Positions 16,201-27,100 of a stretch of 64,000 nt of DNA are shown in pieces. The position numbers and the translations under genes were made by a program. The stretch covers positions 976,501 to 1,040,500 of the forward strand of contig OZ037769.1 of assembly GCA_964035545.1 (NCBI GenBank), read 5' to 3'. Within the stretch, counting starts at the first letter, position 1. Every line of letters begins with the position of its first letter. The notes under the pieces were generated by a model. It was not told where the DNA came from and made no database searches. It saw nothing but the letters and a program-made list of their open reading frames with translations. The stretch is from Bugula neritina. Lineage: Eukaryota > Bryozoa > Gymnolaemata > Cheilostomatida > Bugulidae.

Positions 16201-17215
16201 TTACTGTACAATTACTAGTTATCTTTGATGAGACCACAATCTCGATGTACATAAAGTGTTTCTACTTATAACCTCAGCTTGTGTTCAAATTGACAAGTCA
16301 CACTTGGGAACACCAAGTCTGACTTAATATACACTGAGTACGACTTGACACACCAAGCATTACTTGAAGTCTGTTTTAGGCAAGTATGAGTCATTATGAA
16401 GTCCCAGGGTATGTATGACCTTGACACTAGACTGGATGGTTACTGTAGTATAGTATAGATAGCGTATCTCTCTGAACATAATACAACACTACAAGGTGAT
16501 AGGCTCTCTATCAGCTACCCTCAGCGTTGTGTATTATAGTCGTACATACTTGAAACTCATACAAGACATGTAAGCAATGATCTTACAAACATAAGTGGGA
16601 GTAGAGTGTGGCCAATAGAAAAAGAGGACGGAAAAACAGTTTGACCAATAGAAAGGCAGGATACAAAGATGGATATTATAACGACTTGAGTCAGTTTCAA
16701 CCAGAACCATCCAGAAGTTAGGAAATATCGTGACTGCAGACTAACTAGAGGAGTACCAGCAGATATTCTATAGATAGAGAGGTTGAAGTACAGGTTGAGG
16801 GCGGATATATGAACTGTGTTCTATTTATAGCTGCCAGGTAAAGTATATACCTGCCAGGTAAAGTATATACCTGCCAGGTAAAGTATATACCTGGCAGGTA
16901 AAGTATATACCTGCCAGGTGAAGAATATACCTGCCAGGTGAAACACATACCTGCCAGGTAAGGAACATACCTGCCATTGTAAGCTATACTCATGCAGGCA
17001 AAGAGTTTCTGCACTGTGTGGTCAATCTTAGTGTCCTCTTCATCCAGTGAGGGTGGGGAGTAGTTAGCCCTGGACCTGTGACTAGAGGGGAAGGGGACGG
17101 GGTGAAAGCTATTCATACCGATAGTGGTGTCGGTATCTTCGCACAGACTAATAGCAGGGAAGTGTCCGCTGTGACCAGCAGTCCTCTTGGACAGATCAAC
17201 CACGCCAGCTGCCAT
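7213..17215 (-). CDS. MLXIP: Mondo/ChREBP-type bHLH-zipper glucose-sensing transcription factor
   Basis: Exons (high-low): 17215-16971, 15660-15554, 14049-13967, 13280-13161, 12933-12735, 12598-12503, 12211-12143, 11907-11030, 10934-10764, 10561-10507, 9508-9417, 9311-9201, 8804-8677, 8416-8163, 7607-7213; 1000 aa. Mondo proteins pair with Mlx, shuttle between cytoplasm and nucleus with glucose-6-phosphate, and activate carbohydrate-response elements. The N-terminal Mondo conserved regions are clear: HSGHF at 15-19, LFACMSIAYNGSAKLAAPQF, RLNNIVWREWYLQYVKKRK, then LLEGKYWKRNNEVVKNEYMKW (through residue 185); a MQPELIGLQPEL motif lies at about 260. A Ser/Gln-rich region fills residues 307-656. 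The bHLH begins at residue 706 (AEQKRRYQIKTGFEVL), with the zipper at 743-785 and the C-terminal dimerisation/cytoplasmic-localisation domain (GKLPATGIP, RNWKFYIFSKLTGPLFDSFY) at about 785-900. The start at 17215 has a good context (AAATGG). Oddities: Ala710 replaces the usual basic-region His, and a Pro-rich tail extends the C terminus. It is orthologous to both vertebrate MLXIP and MLXIPL. Confidence 0.95.
7685..8095. repeat. 29-bp minisatellite in the last Mondo intron
   Basis: About 14 copies of a unit containing CACTCACTGATCACACAGTA with CTCAGTCT spacing lie between exons 15 and 14. It does not touch a splice site. Confidence 0.85.
9080..9192. repeat. 23-bp minisatellite in a Mondo intron
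   Basis: There are about five copies of CAGACCACACCCACTTCACT plus GAC, just inside the donor of the bHLH exon (9201-9311). Confidence 0.8.
9530..10475. repeat. Large minisatellite (about 0.95 kb) in a Mondo intron
   Basis: The array is built on AACTAGTAACACTGAGAG, with variable GAGAGTGAG spacers of 18-32 bp. Blocks of several hundred bases recur as higher-order copies: the order of variants near 9660-9960 is repeated near 10080-10390, so the array has grown by large duplications. On the coding strand it is pyrimidine-rich. Confidence 0.88.
11940..12100. repeat. Intronic repeat carrying four perfect CArG-box sequences
   Basis: Units of 24-52 bp (GGATTACCATATATGGACA and variants) lie between Mondo exons 8 and 7. 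CCATATATGG, a match to the SRF CArG consensus CC(A/T)6GG, occurs at 11974-11983, 12026-12035, 12053-12062 and 12079-12088. Regulatory use is only a possibility. Confidence 0.7.
12931..13100. repeat. Direct repeat spanning the acceptor of Mondo exon 5
   Basis: A unit of about 62 bp, with TGCAGTAGACA at one end and CTCTACAGCAGGT at the other, is present about 2.5 times. The first copy contains the real acceptor (TCTACTGCAG|A on the minus strand), and later copies repeat it. Confidence 0.7.
13275..13356. repeat. 31-bp direct repeat including the acceptor and first bases of Mondo exon 4
   Basis: Copies start at 13275, 13306 and 13337. Each contains GACCACCTGGTATCACACAT (one base changed in the third), which on the minus strand is the acceptor GATACCAG followed by the first exonic bases GTGGTC. 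Confidence 0.85.
13588..13735. repeat. 17-bp minisatellite in a Mondo intron
   Basis: About eight to nine copies of GAGTCAGCAGAGTACAC lie between exons 4 and 3, away from the splice sites. Confidence 0.85.
15180..15315. repeat. GAGT-rich simple repeat in Mondo intron 2
   Basis: Degenerate tetranucleotide repeats of GAGT/GACT/AAGT type. The open frames across it on the minus strand are repeat artefacts. Confidence 0.8.
16831..16980 (-). repeat. 20-bp array that amplifies the Mondo exon 1 splice donor
   Basis: Eight tandem units start at 16831 and every 20 bp thereafter. The consensus CTGCCAGGTAAAGTATATAC reads on the minus strand as GTATATACTTTACCTGGCAG. The most upstream unit on the minus strand is the real exon end, TACAATGGCAG|GTATGT, so each downstream copy offers a donor-like GGCAG|GTAT. 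Confidence 0.88.
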
Positions 17216-20200
17216 TTCACACACCAGTTACTAAACCTGCATAACATAAGGGGAACATGCGTATGCAGAGGCTTGAGAATTTAACTATTCCAGGAAACTA
17301 GAAAAGTAGTTTTTTGTTAATGTAAAGGTTTCTAGTGACTGGAATAAAGCTGAAATAAAAACAGAAGTTCATGGGAGAGGTTTAGTACTAGTGGAGTAAT
17401 CATTGGATAACACCTAGGGCCCTTTATTGATTTCTAATGAGTGATCAGCATTAGTATTGATGAAATAAATAAACAGTTATTATAAAGCCGGACAAAATCT
17501 ATAAAGATTTAGTTACTTCCTGTATAAGAATTTCTATGTAGCGCCACTGTTTAAATCAATTTGAGTGAATACAAAAAATTGCATACTATTTACCCGTATT
17601 TAAACCAACATTTATATTATACGTTTATATTATACACTTATATATAAACTTATATTGTACATTTATATATAAAGTTATATTATACGTTTATATTATACAC
17701 TTATATTATACATATACAAACCACATATAACTTGTAAAAGAAATGCATCAAACGATGTTCAATAAAAATTTCTTGGATCCAATAACCCTCAATTCTTGCT
17801 ATATATTTATATTCATAATTCTTGGAGAACACTTTTTAATTGAAATATTATTATAATTTAGATTAATTTCAACTCTGTTTAGCGCAGTCATTTACTGATG
17901 GCCTGGTTTTTCTAGTTAATTAGAATGTTTAATGAGACTGGAATCAGCCACTTTTTAATTTAATTTGAAATAGCACAGATGTTGAAACTCAAATTCTAAA
18001 AACAGAAAATTTCCCCAATAATACAATGAATTAGACACATTAATCACTATACTCAAATATGGAATATAAATAACACAGAAATGTGGTAACAAACCATTAT
18101 TTATTAGCAAGTATGTTCTATATAGCATGCCCAAATTTAAAATATATAGTCAAACCCATTAAACATATTTCATGATAATAAATATACTCACACACACTCT
18201 CTACTTATGCAAGCTAGCAAGTCAAAGAAAAAATATATTATTATAATACTATATTATATATTATTATAATAAATATAATCTTACAGCAAGTGCAGCTAAC
18301 TAAATAGATGTGTAGAGACTTTCAACAACCTGCGTAGTCAAGTCAATGAAGCTGACACCCAGTACACCTGGCTATATTTAGACAATGATATATGAAAATT
18401 AGTAGGTGGCAAACATATATAGAAAGTAGTAGGCGTAAAGCATTGGATACCAGCATGTCTACCAAAGAGTGCCACATAAATCAGCCAACCACATCACTAG
18501 AATATAGGAGGTCAATGCTTTCATAAACTACTATACATGGCGGACTAAAAATACAGTCACCAAAATTTGTCCAACAGGCATTAAAAGCATAAAACAACAT
18601 ATACTAACAATATTTTCTAGGAAGCACATTAGAGTATGCATAGTTATTCTAGTAGTTTTAGGCTCTGCAATTTTTAAAACCATTGTGATTAAAAACCCTT
18701 CCATAGTCCGACATTTCAATGTCACGCAAGATGGTGCATACAGCCAAGTTCAAACAAGCACCTAACCAGCATTTTACGGCTATTTTTAAAAAAAGAATGC
18801 TCTCAGCTTTCTCTAAACTAATGAGCTCAACGGGTGTAAAGACTGAAATGTCCTGATGCAAAGTTTTAGACCTCAGAATTATTTCAAAATAACTTGGCCA
18901 TTTTAAATTAGAATCAGAACAGGCTAAGGTTTATCTCAATATTAACAGAAACGAGATTTATTTTTTATGATAATTCAATGTGAATTTGATTTTATTCAAT
19001 TTATTAATTTAAAATGGATCATGATTAAAATAGGGCTGTGATTGTTCAACTTCAACATAAAGCCAATACTTTAAAAGACTGATATTGAAAATGGTATTAT
19101 TGAATAATATCATTATAAACGGTGTTATTGCTCATTGAGATTATCATATTGATTTAAACTCACATTGATACTAGCTTATTCAATGGTTAACTTTTATAGT
19201 ACTACCATAATAGAAATTACCATATCAGTGTGATTAACTTCATTTTTCAAATGCTACAAAATGGTTGAAATTCAGCTTAGAATGAGCACTCAATAAGTTA
19301 CAGAATTTATCATAAAGATATTGATAATTTGGAAATCAATTGATTTTATATTAGCAGTATTATGAAACAAGCTTTTCATGAGAAATAAAATGTATGATTG
19401 TTAGTATGTATCAGTAGGTAAAGAAAGCTATGTGGGCCAGTTTTTCATTTTCACATTCACTCAGACTGTTTGCATAGCTATGATTTTGCGTATCACTATG
19501 ATTACAACATGCTTAACAAATGTAAAACAAAAGTAAGTTTATTGGCTATGGACTATTAACTTACTCTGTCTATCATTATAAATATTATTACTATCAAATA
19601 CTCCATGATAAGCATAACTATAGTGGTGATCTATCATGATGATAACCACACTATTGGCTTTGAGTTATAACAATTGACTTGCCAACAAGTCGCAGTTCTA
19701 CTGCTACGAATAGTAACTGTAAGTTGATGTTTAAGTACACCTACATTATGACTAGACCTACTTCTACAAAAACTTGACAAAGATTCACACTGACATTAGG
19801 ACCAACTTAATACTCCAGAACTCAAAGGCATGGCTAGACATTCGCAAGGATCTTAAGTTAAGTAAAAGCCTAAACAAAAAATTAACTTGAATTCTACATT
19901 GATGATTAAGAGCTGCAGTTACTTTCACTTTCAGCTTTTAAAGTAGAGTAGGAAACAAATGTTGAATCACAATCACTCAATGATAAGCATAATATTAATA
20001 ATCATAACAATGAAAATTTAGTTCACATCAACAGGTCTTACACGTCTTACACTTACAGTTACACGCAATCATAATCATAACGCAAATTTCAGCGTTATTG
20101 TTTAACTTTCACCTTGTTTACTTTAACTTTTACTTGTCTTATGTCCTTCACTTTTTCTAATGTTATAATAATAATATACAACTATAAGCTTTTACTGTTA

Positions 20201-21148
20201 GCAACTTCATCACTTTATCACTTATAGTTAGCCTATAGTTATCACTATCACTATGACTATTGACTATAAGCATGACATAACTTATATTTATAAGACTAAG
20301 ACTACGAGTAAGACTAAGAGTAAGTCAAACTCAAAGTGTAACTTTGCAAGAAACTTACTTTGCAACAGCGCATTTATTTTTTGTAATGAACTAAGCAATG
20401 ACACCTTTGACTTGAAAAATAAAATATCATTGAGTTTATACTAAAATTTTAGCATCAAACTGAAATACCCTTGAATGAGTCAATGCAGAGGCTTGATAAT
20501 TGACTTGGTCTTTGACCAGTAGAAGATAGCGAATTGCCACACTAATGGGGTTTGTTTACACTTTTTCACTGTGAACCGATATTCTTAACGGGCGATAATT
20601 GTATGATCCGAAAAGCATAAATTGAGGTTTTTAAAATCTGCTAAACTTTCGCATTGACTAAAGTTTAGACGACAACTCTCTGCAACAAACGAAGCCAAGA
20701 GCTGTTGATGCAGTTCAACTCATGTGCACTGTAAGCTTATAAATCTGCACTTTACCAAATAATTTATTATTACATGTAAGTTACGCAATGTAACAAATAT
20801 AAATAAATTTTACTATTTAGCTCTTGGTGCAATAAATGTGCAAAGTGAATTCGCCAACTGCGAGTAGTTATGAAGCTTAGTATGCTTGAAGAGTTATTTA
20901 CTCTAAATAAAATGATACATTATTGTAGTAAGAGTTAGCCTAAAAATATATTTATGTACTGTCATGCGGTTTAACGCTACTAATGAGATAATTTTCCATT
21001 TCATGCAACCAAAACATTGCGCACAGGCTAAATATTTTTTCTCTGAGCATAAATGTTGACGGCTACAATGATGATCAAATCATCAAATTCGCCGTCAGGT
21101 TTTCATACTTGCACGCAGTTTCTAGCTAGAAATTCTTTGACGCTAAAA
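17216..21148. other. Intergenic region between the divergent Mondo and ERMP1 genes
   Basis: Nearly 4 kb of AT-rich sequence without a convincing coding region. It contains TTATATTATACGT-type repeats (about 17600-17720) and long low-complexity stretches with CTTATAGTTA/ACTATCACT-type tracts at about 20100-20330. Both promoters must lie here, but I recognise no TATA box or other element with confidence. Confidence 0.5.
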
Positions 21149-24100
21149 ATGGCGGCCCCCAGGCAAAGGTTGATAGATTCTGCAACACCCACCTCCAACT
21201 TTTATTCAAATCCCCAATTGCCTAGAATAGGTAGCAAATCTTCAGGACTATTAGCTTTAACTGAAAAGTTTTGGCTTATAGCAATCACATCATGCCTTGT
21301 GCTGTTTGTGGTAGTAGATCTTAACTATCATTCGTTTCCCCAGGCTCAGCAACCAGAAGTGACTCAAACTGTGACTGTGAGCGAACATAAACATTTTGAA
21401 TGGGAGTTTAAAGCAACTACGTTTTTAGAAAGTAATGCCAGGGTTTTCTTAGAGAAACTTTGTAGTTTTGGCACACGTCACCTTGGTAGTAAAGCTAATG
21501 AAGAGTCTGCAGTAACTTATATTACTGATGTTGTGAAAGAAATAAAGACGCACGCCAATCCCTTGCACGAAATAGAATTGGACATTCAAGCCCCTAGTGG
21601 TTGCTTTGACATAAATTTTATTGGCAATTTTACTACTTGTTATATGAATATCAAGAACATTTTAGTACGACTATCTCCTGCCAATCAGAAGAGCTCTTCT
21701 GCACTCTTAGTCAATTGTCACTATGATACTGCAATATCCAGTCCAGGTGAGTTAAATCGACATTTAACCTTAGATTTATCAATTGAAAATATCATTGAGT
21801 TATTTAGCCTTGAGTGTGATAGCTAACGGTGTAAGTGTAAAATAATTACCCCCCACCGGGATTCGAACCACAGACCTTTGGCTTGTAAGCAGGTGTGCTA
21901 ACCAATTAGACCACAGGTGCTTCGGGATTCCTAACAACATCCCAGCCAATTCTTTGCAGAACTGCACTGGCCCCCACTCGCCACTCAACTCCCTAAGAGT
22001 ACTTCCAGAACACAAGGCCGAAATAGCTTGTAAAATAATTGCCCCCACCGGGATTTGAACCACAGACCTCCCGCTTGCAAGCAGGCGCGTTAACCCATTA
22101 CACTACAGGGGCTTTGGGATCCCTAACAACAGTAAGCATTCAGCTAGATTTCAAAGTTTGGTAAATCATAATTTTCCATGAATGCCCCCAGGTATTAGCT
22201 CTTTTTCTGTGCTGTCTATTACTTTAGTACAAACATTTCATCATTTATTTTATTTGGTTCTAAATGTCAATATCTGTAAATGTCCTTGACATCAGGTGCC
22301 AGTGATGATGCAATTAGCTGTGCGATAATGATGGAATCGTTGAGACTCCTTTCACAGTCTGACCAGCCTCTCCAACACTCCATAGTGTTCAACTTCAACG
22401 GGGCTGAGGAAGCCATACTCCAGGTGCACCAGTTCAACTAATAACTGATATTTTATTATAAATAAAATATATAGTTTGTGTTCTGTCAGGAACTAGTGGT
22501 AAGTTAAACAAACTTCACATATGACAATATGTCTGCTTTTCACAGGCCTCTCACGGTTTCATCACACAACATCCTTGGGCTGGGCAACTGAAAGCGTTTG
22601 TAAACTTGGAGGCTGCGGGATCTGGCGGGAGAGAAATTGTGTTTCAAACAGGTTTGTCCTTCTCTGCCATTTCTCTTATGAATATTCTCTTTATGTATCC
22701 TCACTATATATCCTCACTATATACCCTCTCTATATACCCTCTCTATATATCCTCACTCTCAGGACCTGAGCACCCCTGGCTCGTCGCTGCCTACGCCGAG
22801 TCAGCGAAGTATCCCTACGCCTCTATTGTTGCTCAAGAGATCTTCCAGAGTGGAGTTATCCCCTCGGATACGGATTTCCGGATATACAGAGACTATGGAA
22901 ATATTCCCGGTAACACATCCAGGCTCTTTACTCTCAATATCCGTACAAGATAATAACACTTGGCAGTCAGCTAGAATATTTAGTATAATACATTACAGAC
23001 TATTCACTCATATACTCTCATACACTCTCGCAGGTATAGACATTGCGTACGTGTACAATGGCTACATCTACCACACTAAGTACGACCAACCAAAGTACAT
23101 TCCCCCAGGCTGTATACAGAGAGGAGGTAAGTGTTATTGGACAGAGAAATAGTTTGAGTTAAAGTTGTTTGAAACCTCATTGACTGCATACAATATCTGA
23201 TTCCACTCCAGTAGTGTGTAGCACCTGCTGACAATCACCTGCTCAAGTAGTATGTCATTACCCCAATTAACTGTGCTATGCTGCACAGTAGACATCTATG
23301 TCATGTTTTCTGTAACCACCAATCACGTACCCTGTATCATCCTCAACCGCCAATCACATACACTGTAACATCCTTAATAGTCAATCACATACACTGTAAC
23401 AACTACAGGGGAGAACGTGCTGGGTATTATCACTAATCTGGCCAACTCCGAGAAGTTGTCAGACCCTGGGGACTCGCGCCTCGGCAAGATGGTTTTCTTT
23501 GACGTGCTCGGTTTCTTTATGATACATTATCCTCTACGGCTGGGAGAAATCATCAACTGCGCGACTATAGTAGCCGCTCTGCTCAACCTCTACAGGAAGA
23601 TCAGACTCTTTAAGAGAGAAGGTAGAAAGTTCGCAGGCTTCGTGTATTCTTATTCTGATCTTATTAGTTCAACTTTGTCTTCAATGATTCAGACAGTTTA
23701 TTAAATAGCTGCAGATATTCTCTTCTTTTATGAAATAGCTGCAGATATTCTCTTCTTTTATGAAATATCTGTAGATATGCTCTTCTTTTATGAAATATCT
23801 GTGGATATGCTCTTCTTTTATGAAATATCTGTGGATATGCTCTCCATTTTCAGGCCGTAATCCCACTCTATATATAAAATTGGTCATGGCCAGTTACATG
23901 ATGCACGCTGCCGGCTTTGTTGCCATGGTTACAGTAAACATTGTGATAGCGCTCTCCGTGTCCCTAGTACAGCCGATGATGTGGTACACCAACAACTGGC
24001 TGGTGGTTCCGGTATACATGCTGCCTGCTGTCGCTGTCTGGATTCTGGTGCATCAGCGAGGTAGACAAGTGGGCGGAGCTAACATTTTCCAGGTGTGTTT

Positions 24101-27100
24101 AGATTTAGTGTGGAGACAAATCTAATGTATCTGCCACTTCCATTGAGTGTATTTATTATTTGGTGACAAAGTCGTATATTGTAGGAGTTTTTCTATTTCA
24201 TTGAAATATTCAGTTTACAAAGTCACGTCAATATATTATATTATGCCATGCTGTTTTGTAGTATATTACTATATTACACAGTATTATCTCATACTGGATT
24301 GTGTTATAAGTATTACACTAAACTCTTTCATTACTTTACAGTTTACTACTTTATATGTATATTGCACCACGTCATATCATTCTATTATCATATATTACTG
24401 TATCATCACATTACAGCTCGTGTCCATGTGGGAACTAGAAAGCATATTCTTTGAAGCTGCCCTCATCTTCTGGACTGTTCTACTCGCCCTGCTGACGGCG
24501 TACGGCGTAGGGTCAGCGTACGTCTGCATGTTGTTCATTGTGTGCCCTCTCATCATCAGACAGATCTCCCTCGACTTGTTCAACATCAAACTTCACAGTG
24601 AGTCCACTTTCTCTACTTGTTCACAGTGAGTCCACTTTCTCTACTTGTTCACAGTGAGTCCACTTTCTCTACTTGTTCACAGTGAGTTCATTTTCTCTAC
24701 TTGTTCACAGTGAGTCCACTTTCTCTACTTGTTCACAGTGAGTCCACTTTCTCTACTCTATGTGATACTGTGGGGCAGCTGGGAAAGGCATCGTAAACTA
24801 AAACGGAGTCATTATAGAATCTGATTTTACAGTTTCAACAAAAATGTTAGAAAGAAGTTAGAATTGCTCGTTCATTAAAATTTGCACTCATCCAAATATG
24901 AGCAATAGGGAAAATAACTTCAAAAGTGAAACTTATAATAGAATATTTTTTCAAGATTTTTAATGCATTGCATTGTGATAAAATATTATGTTTTACTTAT
25001 TATATGAAAATGAAAAAGCTAGCCTGTAGTCTCAGCAAACTAGTGCTGACTTAGTCTGGGATCTTACAGGCTCCCCCAAGCTGTACATCTCCCTGACTGC
25101 TCTTAGTCTACTGGTGCCGTTTGTACACCTGATGCAGTTTGCTCACATGCTCAACCTCTTCTTCATGCCTCTGATGGGCAGAGTCGGCAGCGAAGTGAAT
25201 GTAGACGTAGTCATCTCCCTTACCACCCTCCTGCCTGTGTTTATTATCTCCACCTACCTCGTAAGTAACAGTTATTTCCACCTACCTATAACTTATACAT
25301 CTTATATATAAATATTGAGGTGTTAGCATTTTTTGTTATAAAAAATAAAATTTACTCATAATTCGCCGGTGATGTTATTTATTGGGTTTGTCTACACGTG
25401 TTTGCTGATAGTTTTACAGTAGCAAAATGATACAAATCCTTTTTTGGTAATTGCCAACTCTCATTTCTTTTCTGCAGGCTGGATTTCTCCATGTTAGCAA
25501 AGACATGACGAGATTGGCTATCAAGCTGTTTGTAATTGCTCTAATCTTTTCTCTGATTGGCTGCTTCTCCAGCCTCGGATTTCCTTATTCGGGAAACCTC
25601 AGCTCTCCATCCGCTCAGCGCCATGTTTTACACGTAAGAGTTTCTATTCGAGGGTATATTTTGAGTAGAAGATAGTTGTGTTTCCCTCGGTTTTAGGTAG
25701 TATTTCCCTCAGTACTAGGTAGTATTTCCCCTAGTACTAGGTAATATTTTCCTTAGTACTAGTAAGTATTTCCCTCATAGTGAAGCCACAAAGCACAAGT
25801 CCAGGGAAAATCTTCAGATATTCAGCTATCTAATATTACTCCTAGAAGACATATGTTGGGTACACAGATCTAGTACGGTCCGTCTCTCCACCGTATGCTG
25901 TTAAACCAGTCACTGTGCCTTTCAGAGTGGAAAATAATTGGCTTCGTATACTCCTTGGGTGTTGATATCTTTTCCACTCATCTCTACCTGAGTTATTTTA
26001 GCCTGTGATTTATTCCAGAACTTCAAGAGAGACTTCTACTCTCATGATGGGAAGCTGAACTACTCGGACCATGGGCTAGCCTATCTTCCCTTTGACCGTA
26101 ACTCTAAGTCACATATTGAGTATATCCCAGAAATTCAGGCGTTACAGAATTATGAGCTGGACGACAGCTTAGCATATGGAGGAATACCCTATTTCTTCCC
26201 TCTGGTTAACCTTCTGCCGTGAGTAGCAGCTTAGTCTAAACTAGTCAACATTGTTTCAACTCTTATCTGATTATCTGATTATCCATGGTTTTAAAAAAAG
26301 ACTTCACTATTTGTAGAAAGGTGTATGAATATATTACCATTTATAGAAAGGTATAGTAACATGTTACTATTTATAGAAAGGTGTAGTAACATGTTACTAT
26401 TTATAGAAAGGTATAGTAACATGTTACTATTTATAGAAAGGTGTAGTAACATGTTACTATTTATAGAAAGGTGTAGTAACATGTTACTATTTATAAAACG
26501 GTTTCTATTTATAGAAAGGTATATATCGGTCCGATGGAAAAACCTGATATTTCAGAGAGTATAGAGGTGACCCACAGCAAAGAGCTAATTGGTGACGATA
26601 CAATCCGATACAACTTCCTCATTTCAGGTATTATCCCCATACAGTATATTGTCTCCCCATACAGTATATTATCTCCCCATACAGTATATTATCTCCCCAT
26701 ACAGTATATTATCTCCCCATACAGTATATTATCTCCCCATACAGTATATTATCTCCCCATACAGTATATTATCTCCCCATACAGTGTATTATCTCCCCAT
26801 ACAGTATATTATCTCCCCATACAGTATATTATCTCCCCATACAGTATATTATCTCCCCATACAGTATATTATCTCCCCATACAGTATATTATCTCCCCAT
26901 ACAGTGTATTATCTCCCCATGCAGTGTATTATCTCCCCATATACTGTGTTATCCCCCCATATACTGTGTTATCTCCCCATACAGTATATTATCTCCCCAT
27001 ACAGTATATTATCTCCCCCTACAGTATATTATCTCCCCATACAGTATATTATCTCCCCATACAGTGTGTTATCTCCCCATACAGTATATTATCTCCCCAT

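Noticed and set aside
22041-22113. A tRNA gene on the minus strand
   Set aside because: The acceptor stem pairs well and both boxes are present, but the T stem has mismatches, the anticodon loop has six bases and a related degraded unit lies next to it; a SINE-like origin fits better.
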